Assembly: GCA_045601465.1 (NCBI GenBank) | Contig: JAZRZU010000080.1 | Location: 1-30,040, forward strand | Reading direction: 5' to 3' | DNA length: 30,040 bases | Source: RGIG3009 sp045601465 | GTDB taxonomy: Bacteria; Bacillota; Clostridia; Oscillospirales; Acutalibacteraceae | Shown here: piece after piece, positions 22,756-30,040 of the stretch | How positions within the stretch are numbered: the first letter of the stretch is position 1 | Layout: every line of letters starts with the position of its first letter | Program-made: the position numbers and the translations under genes | The notes under the pieces: model-generated | Databases searched by the model: none | Told to the model about the DNA's origin: nothing | What the model saw: only the letters and a program-made list of their open reading frames with translations

Positions 22756-23123
22756 AAACGCTTATTGCTGTGACGGTGGGTCTTATGACCGGCATTATCA
22801 GCGGATTTGGTATTGGTGGCGGGTCATTGCTGATCGTCTATCTCACCACCTTTGCCGCCGTTAATCAATACCAAGCCGGTGGTATCAATCTTCTGTATTT
22901 TTTGTGTTGTGCGCCAACCGCCTTGATCTCCCATATTCGTCACCGCCGTGTGGAATGGAAAGCGGTGCTGTGGTGTACGCTCACAGGTGTTGCGGTGTCG
23001 GCAGTTGCCGCCTTTGTGGCTGGGGAATTTTCGGTGGATCTGTTGCGACGCCTGTTCGGCTTATTATTACTGTATATCGGGGTGCGGGAATTGCGCACCC
23101 AATCAAAAGAAAAACGGCGGTGA
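22752..23123 (+). CDS. TSUP (TauE/SafE) family half-size membrane protein, subunit B
   Basis: This 123-residue protein is the second repeat-type TauE/SafE half. It has GLMTGIISGFGIGGGSLLIV at the N terminus, matching the GLANGLFGSGGG motif of its neighbour, then QAGGINLLYFLCCAPTALIS and two further hydrophobic segments. The C-terminal RRLFGLLLLYIGVRELR echoes HRLFGLLLLYGGIRAVL of the first gene, so the two arose by duplication. The ATG overlaps the upstream stop (ATGA). The stop codon falls inside the loop of a terminator hairpin. The pair resembles a split transporter; the orientation of each half cannot be fixed from the sequence alone. Confidence 0.88.
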   Translation: MKTLIAVTVGLMTGIISGFGIGGGSLLIVYLTTFAAVNQYQAGGINLLYFLCCAPTALISHIRHRRVEWKAVLWCTLTGVAVSAVAAFVAGEFSVDLLRRLFGLLLLYIGVRELRTQSKEKRR

Positions 23124-23140
23124 AACACCGCCGTTTTTTT
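23111..23140. terminator. Bidirectional terminator at the end of the TSUP pair
   Basis: Arms AAAACGGCGGTG and CACCGCCGTTTT with an AAA loop are followed by a long T run on the plus strand and by TTTTTCTTTT on the minus strand. The stop codon TGA of subunit B lies where the left arm meets the loop. Confidence 0.92.
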
Positions 23141-24171
23141 TATTCCAATATATAGATATATACCGGTCGTCTGCCGAACTGGAAACACTCTTTTCGGGAA
23201 TCCATATACAAATCGGCAATTACGGTATTGTTGAGGCACGCACCGCCGGTATCCCTGGCGACACCGTATCCGTACACGTAGCTGCCGCTTTGCGTCACAA
23301 TAAACAGTTTCGAACCATACGGGATGATCTTCGGGTTGACACCAATGGTTCCCACGGCAGGTACCGTACCGGTTGCGGTGACGGCGCCCGGTTTGGCGGT
23401 ATATGCGGTGGCGTTACCGGTCAAAACGTGTTTGTATTTGGTCGGCACACCGTTTTCATCCAGTTCCAGCGGGATGGGGGAGATGGAGTGTGCGCCCTCA
23501 CCGATGGTCGCAAATTCGGTCACCGGTTCGGCGTTCACCGTTTCGCTCACCACCTCGGACAGCACCAATTTCCCGTCCTTAAAATATTCACGGTATACCG
23601 TCGTCTTGGAACCGTCAACCCCCGCTTGCTGCACCAAACGACTGCCGGCGGGAATGGATGAAGAAAACGTTAACGAGGTTTCGTGCTTAATTTTTGTGGT
23701 TTCGGTGCGTAGTGAACACGGAAGCGGTTTGAGGTTGATCACCATGCCGGCGCATAACGCATCTTCGGTCTTCTTGGTCATCGTGTGGGTCAGCGGATTG
23801 ATCTGAACCGATGCCAATGCATCCGCTACTGTACCTCCCGTAACGTGCAGCGTTTTCGGTTGCTGTCCTTCTACCGCCACCGTCACCTCAAATGCACGGT
23901 GAATATGGATATGCCCATCCGAGGTGGATACGATATCGTTGGGTCGTACCGCCACACCGGCACTTGCCAGAATGGCTTCGGGTTGCTTACTGAACGTTAA
24001 TACCGTTCGCTTTTGTCCGTCGTCCACAATGGTGGTAGCGGTTAAAAAAGCGGTCGTCACCGTGAAGAATATGATCGACATAACCAGAATACTGATCGCA
24101 ATACAAGCAAGTCGATGCTGTTTCATAACGGCATAGCTTTGCTCGCAGATCGCTTTCATCTGTTGCTTCAT
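23140..24171 (-). CDS. G5 and 3D domain cell-wall protein (YabE-like)
   Basis: Proteins of this type combine DUF348 repeats, a G5 domain and a C-terminal 3D domain, and are related to YabE and resuscitation-promoting factors; the 3D domain is linked to peptidoglycan cleavage. The 343-residue product has a cytoplasmic N terminus, one membrane span (about residues 21-45), two DUF348-like segments (about 55-145, e.g. RTVLTFSKQPEAILASAG), a G5 region (about 160-225, SLTFSSSIPAGSRLVQQAG) and a 3D domain from about 245 to the end with the Asp residues of ARDTGG and DLYMD. The ATG at 24171 is preceded by GGAGGAG with 5-nt spacing. It acts outside the membrane; exact substrate is inferred. Confidence 0.93.
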   Translation of the reverse strand: MKQQMKAICEQSYAVMKQHRLACIAISILVMSIIFFTVTTAFLTATTIVDDGQKRTVLTFSKQPEAILASAGVAVRPNDIVSTSDGHIHIHRAFEVTVAVEGQQPKTLHVTGGTVADALASVQINPLTHTMTKKTEDALCAGMVINLKPLPCSLRTETTKIKHETSLTFSSSIPAGSRLVQQAGVDGSKTTVYREYFKDGKLVLSEVVSETVNAEPVTEFATIGEGAHSISPIPLELDENGVPTKYKHVLTGNATAYTAKPGAVTATGTVPAVGTIGVNPKIIPYGSKLFIVTQSGSYVYGYGVARDTGGACLNNTVIADLYMDSRKECFQFGRRPVYIYILE

Positions 24172-24209
24172 ACAACTCCTCCATGATAGAAAATATCACG
24201 ACATTTGGG

Positions 24210-24238
24210 AGTATATCCAGTATTATCCATTTTGTCAA
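24210..24238 (-). promoter_or_regulatory. Sigma-A type promoter of the 3D-domain gene
   Basis: On the minus strand TTGACA (24233-24238) and TATACT (24210-24215) are 17 nt apart, a very good match. An inverted repeat covers its -35 box. Confidence 0.82.
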
Positions 24239-24249
24239 CCCTGTGACAA
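24232..24249. repeat. Inverted repeat TTGTCA-N6-TGACAA at the 3D-gene promoter
   Basis: Two perfect 6-nt half-sites separated by 6 nt overlap the -35 box of the 3D-domain gene. The shape fits a dimeric repressor operator. No regulator can be named from the sequence. Confidence 0.5.
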
Positions 24250-24487
24250 CGTTTCCCTTTGTGCAGTTCATACAAGAATCGTAACCGTGTTGTGTTACCG
24301 TAAAACGCCACAGACCGCCCACTTTTTCGATCAAAATCGGCAAGTGGTGTTGTTATTTCGCTTGTTTTCGATTATTTTCCTTATGCAATTTGCCCGAATA
24401 CGCTCGGTTTTCCCACTGGATCTACGAATGGACAAACTGAATATTTTTTCACAATTTTTGTGCAATCGTACAGAAGTTATCCCAAGA
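24250..24487. other. Intergenic stretch without a supported gene
   Basis: This AT-leaning stretch between the 3D gene promoter and the asnB terminator contains no convincing gene. An imperfect hairpin lies at 24319-24347 (CCACTT/AAGTGG around CGAT/ATCG with a CAAA loop); it is followed by a mixed T-rich sequence and its role is unknown. Open frames crossing it have no family resemblance. Confidence 0.5.
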
Positions 24488-24526
24488 AAAACCGCCCTCA
24501 ACAGGGAAAAACCCGTTGAGGGCGGT
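24488..24526 (-). terminator. Intrinsic terminator of asnB
   Basis: Arms ACCGCCCTCAAC and GTTGAGGGCGGT make a 12-bp stem. On the minus strand GGTTTTTCTTGG follows, so it ends the asnB transcript about 57 nt beyond the stop. Confidence 0.85.
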
Positions 24527-24582
24527 CCAATATACCGTAAATGTATCAAAAACTATGAGTAAAGTTCCAAAAATGCGAAAAT

Positions 24583-26415
24583 TTATTCTTTTCCAAAATA
24601 TAATTCATACCAAATCAGGAACATATACACCGTCCAGATCTTACGGCTGTTGTCCTTTTTGCCGGCATAATGCTCATCCAAAAAGCGTAACAGCAGTGCC
24701 GTGTTGAAGAAGCGTTCGGCATGGGCGCCGGTAAAGGCGGATTTGACCTTTTCGTAATAGGTCGCTTGCCGCAGCCATACCCGAATGGGCACCGGAAATC
24801 CCAGCTTGGCACGTGCCGTATCTTTTTCGGGAATGTGCCGCCGTGCCGCTTGACGTAAGGCATATTTGGTGGTGCCGCCCGCAATACGGTGTTTTTGCGG
24901 GATGCGGGACGCTACCTCAAATACTTTCTTATCCAAAAACGGTACACGCAATTCCAGCGAATGTGCCATGCTCATGCGGTCGGCTTTAAGCAGAATATCG
25001 CCCACCATCCAGCGATTGATATCCACATACTGCATCCTGGTCACGTCGTCCAACCCCTCACAGCGAGCAAACCATTGCTTGGTGTGTTCGGTGGGATCGG
25101 TAGCCGGGATGGATTTGAGTAATTTGGCTTTCTCATCCTTTGAAAACATATACGCATTGCCGATAAACCGTTCTTCAACGGTTTTGGAACCACGAATCAA
25201 GAAAGACTTTCCTTTAAAATCAAACGGTATGGCACGCACCATCGTCGCAACGGCACGACGCAATGCAAGAGGTAGCTTTTGATACCCGTTTAAGGAAAGC
25301 GGCTCGTGATAAATACGATATCCGCCAAACAGCTCGTCCGCACCCTCGCCCGACAACACCACCTTGACGTGCTGGGAAGCGAGTTTCGACACGGCGTAGA
25401 GAGCGACGCAAGCGGGATCGGCAAGCGGTTGGTCCAGTACGTATTGCACTTTCGGCAACGACTCCCAGTATTCTTGCTCGGTGATGATATGACGGTGATG
25501 CCGTATACCGATCTTCTCGGCTAACTCAGCGGCAAAATTCGTTTCATTATAATGCTGGCCGTTGTCAAATCCAACGGTAAAGGCTTGCTGCCCGCCAAAA
25601 TAAGAGGCGACAAAGCAAGAGTCCACACCGCCGGATAAGAAACATCCCACTTCCACGTCGCTGATGCGGTGCGCTTCCACCGAATCGGTAAAGGCTTCAT
25701 CAATTTGGTCAACCGCCTCGTCCAGCGACATCGTCTCGTCGGGGGTAAAGGTTGCTTCCCAGTAACGGGTCTCGGAAACCTCACCGTTACGATAACGCAG
25801 ATAATGCGCGGGTTGCAGACAATAGATTCCCTTGAAAAAGGTTTCTTTGGGCAGAGAATACTGGAAAGATAAATAGTTGTCCAGCGCCGCTTCGTTGAAT
25901 TCTTTGGGGCAGTGGGGGTGTTCCAGCAAGCACTTGATCTCCGAGCCGAACAGCAAGCGTCCGTCGGAGAGGAGCGTGTAGTGCATCGGCTTGATACCGA
26001 AATAATCCCGTGCCAAAAACAGCTCTTCTGACTGCTTGTCCCATACGGCGAACGCAAACATCCCCCGCAGACGGCATAACAGGTCAGCGTCCCATTGCTC
26101 AAAACCGTGCAGCAATACTTCACTGTCGGTCTCGGTCTTGAACACGTGACCCGCTTCGAGTAATTCTTTACGCAATTCACGGTAGTTGTAGATCTCGCCG
26201 TTAAACATCAGCACCTTGGTGCCGTCCTCGTTTTCAATCGGCTGACTGCCGCCCTCTAAGTCAATAATGCTCAGCCGACGAAACGCCATCGCCAGATTGT
26301 TATCCATATACACACCCTGAGAATCGGGTCCTCGATGGGTGATCTTATCTGCCATTTGTTGCAGTAATTGTTCACGATTGGCAACTTGTCCGGTGAATCC
26401 GCAGAATCCGCACAC
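24583..26415 (-). CDS. asnB: Asparagine synthetase, glutamine-hydrolysing (AsnB)
   Basis: AsnB makes asparagine from aspartate, ATP and glutamine. The 610-residue product has an N-terminal class II glutamine amidotransferase domain beginning with the nucleophile Cys2 (MCGFCGFTGQ), containing ITHRGPDSQG, FRRLSIIDLEGGSQP and LMFNGEIYNYRELRKEL, and a C-terminal synthetase domain with the PP-loop CFLSGGVDSCFVASYF (about residues 255-270) and LSGEGADELFGGYRIYH. Length fits the family. The start is GTG at 26415, because it directly precedes the Cys codon and has GGAGGG with 7-nt spacing; the ATG nearby is out of frame. A -10 TATACT lies at 26451-26456. It is a single-gene unit. Confidence 0.97.
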   Translation of the reverse strand: MCGFCGFTGQVANREQLLQQMADKITHRGPDSQGVYMDNNLAMAFRRLSIIDLEGGSQPIENEDGTKVLMFNGEIYNYRELRKELLEAGHVFKTETDSEVLLHGFEQWDADLLCRLRGMFAFAVWDKQSEELFLARDYFGIKPMHYTLLSDGRLLFGSEIKCLLEHPHCPKEFNEAALDNYLSFQYSLPKETFFKGIYCLQPAHYLRYRNGEVSETRYWEATFTPDETMSLDEAVDQIDEAFTDSVEAHRISDVEVGCFLSGGVDSCFVASYFGGQQAFTVGFDNGQHYNETNFAAELAEKIGIRHHRHIITEQEYWESLPKVQYVLDQPLADPACVALYAVSKLASQHVKVVLSGEGADELFGGYRIYHEPLSLNGYQKLPLALRRAVATMVRAIPFDFKGKSFLIRGSKTVEERFIGNAYMFSKDEKAKLLKSIPATDPTEHTKQWFARCEGLDDVTRMQYVDINRWMVGDILLKADRMSMAHSLELRVPFLDKKVFEVASRIPQKHRIAGGTTKYALRQAARRHIPEKDTARAKLGFPVPIRVWLRQATYYEKVKSAFTGAHAERFFNTALLLRFLDEHYAGKKDNSRKIWTVYMFLIWYELYFGKE

Positions 26416-26450
26416 GGCACATCCCTCCGATTTTTCACAATACTCTTTAT

Positions 26451-26456
26451 AGTATA
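26451..26456 (-). promoter_or_regulatory. -10 box of asnB
   Basis: On the minus strand TATACT lies about 35 nt upstream of the GTG, in an AT-rich context. The -35 region 17 nt further up (TTTCTT) is weak. Confidence 0.5.
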
Positions 26457-26497
26457 ACAGATATCCTTCAAAAAAGAAATAGAAAAAATAAAATCCC

Positions 26498-26535
26498 CAA
26501 AACTGAGAACGCCACCATCAGGTGGCGTTCTCAGT
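26498..26535 (-). terminator. Intrinsic terminator of trkH
   Basis: Arms ACTGAGAACGCCACC and GGTGGCGTTCTCAGT enclose ATCA and, on the minus strand, are followed by TTTTGGGGATTTT. It begins 2 nt after the trkH stop. Confidence 0.85.
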
Positions 26536-26537
26536 AA

Positions 26538-28079
26538 TTATATCCTTTTCCAGGTCCTTGGACTGAACAGAACGATAACCGGCAATATTTCCAGTCGGCC
26601 CAGCAGCATACACAGCATTAAGATAATTTTGGAAAAGACGCTGAATTCTCCAAACGTCGCATACGGGCCAACCGCTTCAAATGCGGGCCCGATATTGGAA
26701 ATACAGGCGAGTACCGACGAGAAATTACTGAAAAATCCGTGCGTTTCGGTGTATGTACCGGCGTCGGAGGCGATGGTGAATACTTGCCCGTTTACCGGGT
26801 CGAGTGACAATAGAAACACGGCGGCGATCAGAATAAAGAAGTACAGCGAAATAAAGGCGAACACGTCTTGGATGATTTTATCCTCTAACAGCTTCCCCTC
26901 GTATTTCGATTTGGGTACGTACCGAGGGCTGATGAGCTTGCGGATATTATTGGCGGTGCCTTTCATGGCGATCACAATACGAGAGATCTTCATACCGCCG
27001 GCAGTAGACCCCGCCATTGCCCCTATAAACATGGCAACCACCAGAATCGTTTTGGCGAGCATTGGCCAAACGTTATAGTCGGTGGTAGTAAATCCGGTAG
27101 TGGTTATGAGGGATGCCACTTGAAAGAAAGCGTGCCGAAAACTTTCTTCGGTGGTGTAGTTTTGTGGGAACGATTCGAACCGCCCCAGTAAACTCAAAAA
27201 GATAAAGGTCACCGCAGCACCAACGATCAACAGATAGGTACGCAGTTCTTCGCTTTTGAATACTTCCTTAAATTTTCTCAGCAGTAACAGATAATACAGC
27301 GTGAAGTTACAGCCAAATAAAATGAGGAATATCGCCATCACGTATTGTGAAAAAGCCGAATACAGCTCCATACTGCCGGGCAAGAACCCGAACCCACCCG
27401 TACCGGCGCAACCGAAAGCGGCTAATAAACTGAAAAAGAATTGATCGTTTTCATATCCGGGGATGGGCTTATCCAACATTAAAATAATGACTTCCAGTAC
27501 CGTCAGCCCCAAATAGATGAGGTACAAAATACGGGTCGTCACCTTCATTTTGGATGCCAGTTTTCCCACCTGCGGGCCGGGACTTTCGGCACGTAACAGA
27601 TGCATGGAATAGCCTTGGTTACTCTCAGGGATAAAAATCAAAATAAAGACCAGGATACCCATGCCGCCGATCCAATGTGAAAAACTTCTCCAAAACAGCG
27701 AGGAATGAGCCATCGCCGTCACGTCCGGTACGACGCTTGCCCCCGTTGTGGTAAAGCCCGACAGGATCTCAAAGCAGGCGTCTGCGTAGTGCGGAATATC
27801 TCCGTTAATGACAAAGGGGAGAGCGCCAAACAAAGCCATGACGACCCAAGTCAGCGACACTAAGGCAAACCCCTCTTTTTGGTATAAGGAATTGCGACGA
27901 GGTTTTGGTAGTTGCAACAATGCGCCGATAAAAACCAATAATAAGATCGGAACGAGAAACGCCACTTTGTTGGTAAGTGATTCCCCATACACAATACTCA
28001 CGACAAGAGGGGCAGTCATGAGAATTCCCTCTAATATCATAATTTTCCCCAATATGGTACCCAATTTACAATAGTTCAT
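26538..28079 (-). CDS. trkH: Potassium uptake protein TrkH/KtrB family
   Basis: TrkH is the membrane subunit of a K+ uptake system. The 513-residue product has about ten hydrophobic spans and the four P-loop filter segments typical of the family: GFTTTGASV, GTGGFGFLPGS, TTTGFTTTDYN and SNIGPAFEAVG, with IGGMGILVFILIF and AMAGSTAGGMKIS between them. Length and order fit TrkH rather than the shorter KtrB. The ATG at 28079 has GGGTGATGAG as ribosome site and follows the trkA stop by 13 nt, so trkA-trkH form one operon. The cytoplasmic subunit encoded upstream should gate it. Confidence 0.96.
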   Translation of the reverse strand: MNYCKLGTILGKIMILEGILMTAPLVVSIVYGESLTNKVAFLVPILLLVFIGALLQLPKPRRNSLYQKEGFALVSLTWVVMALFGALPFVINGDIPHYADACFEILSGFTTTGASVVPDVTAMAHSSLFWRSFSHWIGGMGILVFILIFIPESNQGYSMHLLRAESPGPQVGKLASKMKVTTRILYLIYLGLTVLEVIILMLDKPIPGYENDQFFFSLLAAFGCAGTGGFGFLPGSMELYSAFSQYVMAIFLILFGCNFTLYYLLLLRKFKEVFKSEELRTYLLIVGAAVTFIFLSLLGRFESFPQNYTTEESFRHAFFQVASLITTTGFTTTDYNVWPMLAKTILVVAMFIGAMAGSTAGGMKISRIVIAMKGTANNIRKLISPRYVPKSKYEGKLLEDKIIQDVFAFISLYFFILIAAVFLLSLDPVNGQVFTIASDAGTYTETHGFFSNFSSVLACISNIGPAFEAVGPYATFGEFSVFSKIILMLCMLLGRLEILPVIVLFSPRTWKRI

Positions 28080-28092
28080 CTCATCACCCTGT

Positions 28093-29448
28093 TTACTGGA
28101 AGATATCTGCTAAATCATCCAGATGCTTTTGCGTGGTTACCACAACGACACTGTCGTTTTGCGTGATGACCGAACTACCGTCTGGGATCATCACCTTGTC
28201 GTTGCGGATGATGCAAGCAAGCAGGCAGTTTTTTCGTATGGAGAGATCCTTTAACGGAATGTTATAAAACGGCTCGTCTTTCGTAGCGGCAAATTCCAAT
28301 GCTTCCACACGGTTGTTAACCAAGCGGTGCAGGGTCACAATGTTACTTCCTCTCGTGTTGGAAAGTGCTCGGACATACCGCAGTACCTTGTTAGCGACCA
28401 AATTCTTTTCTGAAACGTTGGTGTGTGCTTCCACGTCCTCAAACATCCAAAAGAGATCGTCACGGTCGATCTTGGTAAAGATGCGCCGTACCCCTTTTTC
28501 TTTGGCGAAAATGGATGCCACAATGTTTTCTTCATCGATTCCCGTTAAGGTGATAAAGGCATCCATCGCTTCAATGCCTTCTTCCAGCAATACTTCATGG
28601 CTGGTTCCGTCCCCGTTGACAATACAGGTGTTGGGCAGTTGCTCGGCTAAGCTTTCCGCCAGTTGTTTATCCTGTTCGATCAACTTGACGTGGCATTTAC
28701 TCTTGGATAACGCATCTGCTAAATAATATCCAATACGGCCGGCGCCCACGATCAAAATGTTTTTGATGGGTGCTTTGACAAGGTGCAGTTCTCGTAAAAA
28801 TTCACCCATCACCTTGGCATCGGCGGTGAAATGAATTTTATCGTTTTCTTCAATAACGCAGTTACCGGAGGGGATAAACACATCCTCATTTCGCTGAACG
28901 GCGCAGATGAGGACTTTTGAACGGAATTTTTTGGCAGCGGAGATCAACGTCTCACCAATGAGGGGACAGCCCTTTTCCATGACCACTTCAACCAAATTGA
29001 CCCGCCCTCTGGCAAACTTTTCAATCTGCACGACCGAAGGCAGATTGATCAAATTAAACAACTCGTGCGCCGTTTCCAGTTCGGGGTTTAAGATCATCGA
29101 GATGCCCAGCTCATCCTGCATTTCCATAATTTGCTCACGGTAATACGGGTTGCGCACACGAGCGACCGTGTTGGGAACGCCCAGCTTTTTCGCCACCAAA
29201 CAAGCCAAAATATTCAACTCATCGCTTTTGGTCAGCGCAATCACGATATCTGCCTCGTTGACCTGCGCTTCCTTTTGAATATCCATACGGGCGCCGTTGC
29301 CGACCACCCCTAAAACGTCGTATTTTTCAATCATACTTTCCACGACTTCTTTTTTCTCGTCAATAATCGTGATGGTATGGTCCTCGTTGGAACAATCTGC
29401 CAAAATCGTTCTGCCGATCTTACCGATTCCAATCAGTACAATTTTCAT
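28093..29448 (-). CDS. trkA: Trk system potassium uptake regulator TrkA
   Basis: TrkA is the cytoplasmic, nucleotide-binding regulator of the Trk channel. The 451-residue product has two tandem RCK units: the first with MKIVLIGIGKIGRTILADC and DIVIALTKSDELNILACLVA, then an RCK_C region around residue 140-215; the second with NILIVGAGRIGYYLADAL and AFITLTGIDEENIVASIF, then RCK_C to the end. Two ATGs are 6 nt apart after GGAGG; the first touches it, so 29448 with 6-nt spacing is chosen. It precedes trkH with a 13-nt gap. Regulation by NAD(H) or ATP is known for the family, and c-di-AMP binding is known for related RCK_C proteins, but neither is shown by the sequence. Confidence 0.95.
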   Translation of the reverse strand: MKIVLIGIGKIGRTILADCSNEDHTITIIDEKKEVVESMIEKYDVLGVVGNGARMDIQKEAQVNEADIVIALTKSDELNILACLVAKKLGVPNTVARVRNPYYREQIMEMQDELGISMILNPELETAHELFNLINLPSVVQIEKFARGRVNLVEVVMEKGCPLIGETLISAAKKFRSKVLICAVQRNEDVFIPSGNCVIEENDKIHFTADAKVMGEFLRELHLVKAPIKNILIVGAGRIGYYLADALSKSKCHVKLIEQDKQLAESLAEQLPNTCIVNGDGTSHEVLLEEGIEAMDAFITLTGIDEENIVASIFAKEKGVRRIFTKIDRDDLFWMFEDVEAHTNVSEKNLVANKVLRYVRALSNTRGSNIVTLHRLVNNRVEALEFAATKDEPFYNIPLKDLSIRKNCLLACIIRNDKVMIPDGSSVITQNDSVVVVTTQKHLDDLADIFQ

Positions 29449-29525
29449 TTTCATCCTCCGCAATCGTTGTGTTGCCGTTTCTTATGATTTTTACACAGCG
29501 GGATATTGTCTTTTTTGATTATCAA

Positions 29526-29554
29526 AGTATACCATATCTTATAAAAAACTTCAA
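29526..29554 (-). promoter_or_regulatory. Sigma-A type promoter of trkA-trkH
   Basis: On the minus strand TTGAAG (29549-29554) and TATACT (29526-29531) are 17 nt apart, with GG before TATACT as in other promoters of the window. The leader would be about 70 nt and shows no recognisable riboswitch. Confidence 0.7.
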
Positions 29555-29606
29555 CTGCTAAAAACGAAACGGCACACCGCCAATTTCTCTTTTCTGCACA
29601 ATCATA

Positions 29607-29727
29607 ACCACCAGTAAACTGGTGGTATGCACAGCCCCTAGAAGGGGCAACTACAGGCTTAGCCCCTGAAAGGGGCACTGAAGACTTGGCACCGCATTAC
29701 CATCACGGGCAGCCGCTCAAGCGGCTG
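29607..29727. repeat. Cluster of four hairpins at the IS200 end
   Basis: Four palindromic elements occur in 121 nt: ACCACCAGT/ACTGGTGGT (29607-29626), GCCCC/GGGGC (29634-29648), a second GCCCC/GGGGC copy (29662-29676), and CAGCCGCTCAAGCGGCTG (29710-29727). The two middle ones are near-direct repeats of each other. Confidence 0.7.
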
Positions 29728-29737
29728 TCTTTTTTTG
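29710..29737 (+). terminator. Plus-strand terminator beside the IS200 transposase
   Basis: CAGCCGCT/AGCGGCTG with a short loop is followed by TCTTTTTTT on the plus strand. It faces the 3' end of the minus-strand transposase gene. It could end an RNA from the IS end or protect the transposase from antisense reading. Confidence 0.6.
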
Positions 29738-29738
29738 C

Positions 29739-30040
29739 CTACTTGTTCTTGCGACCCGTAAACGGGTCGGTATACTCTTTGAATGTCATCTGATCACTGA
29801 CATAATCTTCTTCCAATTGATTTCGTATATATTCTGCAATTGCCTTTTTATTACGCCCCACCGTATCTACATAATATCCGCGACACCAAAAGTGTCGCGA
29901 CCCATATTTGTACTTCAAATTTGCATGTCGATCAAATATCATCAAACTGCTTTTCCCCTTGAGATATCCCATAAATTGTGCTACACTTAAGTACGGTGGA
30001 ATACTCACAAGCATGTGTATATGATCTTTACACGCCTCCG
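29739..30040 (-). CDS. tnpA: IS200/IS605 family transposase TnpA (partial, N terminus outside window)
   Basis: TnpA of this family is a small HUH single-strand transposase. The visible 100 codons include EACKDHIHMLVSIPPYLSVA, where HIH is the HUH metal-binding motif, followed by FMGYLKGKSSLMIFDRHANL and FWCRGYYVDTVGRNKKAIAE, with the catalytic Tyr region near GYYVDT. The C terminus reads FKEYTDPFTGRKNK. The gene continues beyond the right edge, so the start is not seen. The region to the left of the stop holds the hairpins of the element end. Whether the copy is functional cannot be judged from this part. No tnpB is visible on this side. Confidence 0.92.
   Translation of the reverse strand, partial: EACKDHIHMLVSIPPYLSVAQFMGYLKGKSSLMIFDRHANLKYKYGSRHFWCRGYYVDTVGRNKKAIAEYIRNQLEEDYVSDQMTFKEYTDPFTGRKNK

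Larger units (their letters stand above)
29607..30040 (-). mobile_element. IS200/IS605-type insertion sequence, partial
   Basis: The transposase gene at the right edge is followed by a hairpin-rich end, as in IS200/IS605 elements, which have subterminal hairpins instead of inverted terminal repeats. The outer limit near the ACCACCAGT/ACTGGTGGT hairpin (29607-29626) is an estimate. The other end lies outside the window. Confidence 0.55.

Noticed and set aside
24287..24562. 91-codon plus-strand reading frame between the 3D gene and asnB
   Set aside because: No family resemblance, it runs through the asnB terminator hairpin, and no ribosome site precedes it.
29455..29525. Riboswitch (c-di-AMP type) in the trkA leader
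   Set aside because: The leader is only about 70 nt and shows none of the expected long paired elements.
29607..29727. CRISPR-like repeats among the hairpins at the IS200 end
   Set aside because: Only two near copies of a short palindrome occur, without spacers or a leader; an IS end explains them better.
1..30040. CRISPR arrays, tRNA genes, rRNA genes, prophage genes
   Set aside because: I found no regularly spaced repeats, no tRNA-like T-loop with matching stems, and no phage structural genes.

Overview
The window looks like the chromosome of a spore-forming, Gram-positive clostridium, most likely from the Oscillospiraceae/Ruminococcaceae side of the Clostridia. Supporting evidence is the spore protein SpoVAD, the GlgC-GlgD pair typical of Firmicutes, ZapA next to a U32 peptidase, a DUF1292 protein, strong AGGAGG ribosome sites and frequent GTG starts. 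The sequence is dense, moderately GC-rich, and consists of short convergent and divergent operons separated by hairpin terminators. No rRNA, tRNA or CRISPR array was seen.

Left part (1-8.6 kb): spoVAD with its own terminator; zapA coupled to a U32 peptidase; a convergent pair made of a stand-alone GlmU-like acyltransferase and glmM; then two overlapping flavoprotein genes. Middle-left (8.6-14.8 kb): a class A beta-lactamase-like lipoprotein and a TlyA methyltransferase on the minus strand; a four-gene plus-strand operon (Nudix hydrolase, cation diffusion facilitator, RimK-like ATP-grasp enzyme, membrane-anchored XRE regulator); a PhoU-like/DUF47 protein; and a MazF toxin with no visible antitoxin.

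Middle (14.8-21.3 kb): a glycogen synthesis operon glgC-glgD-glgA, a GT2-GtrA fusion protein, an XRE regulator with an apparent self-overlapping operator, and a histidine phosphatase.

Right part (21.3-30 kb): a probable 6S RNA behind a DUF1292 gene; a strongly promoted RNA of about 315 nt carrying four tandem anti-SD-complementary units, three of them followed by a start codon and all by an early stop (the most unusual item here); two half-size TauE/SafE membrane proteins overlapping by 4 nt; a G5/3D cell-wall protein; asnB; a trkA-trkH potassium uptake operon; and the end of an IS200/IS605 element cut by the window edge.

A regulatory theme runs through the window: many sigma-A type promoters use the -10 hexamer TATACT, often preceded by GG and placed 17 nt after a TTGNNN-type -35. 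Several convergent gene pairs share a compact bidirectional terminator.
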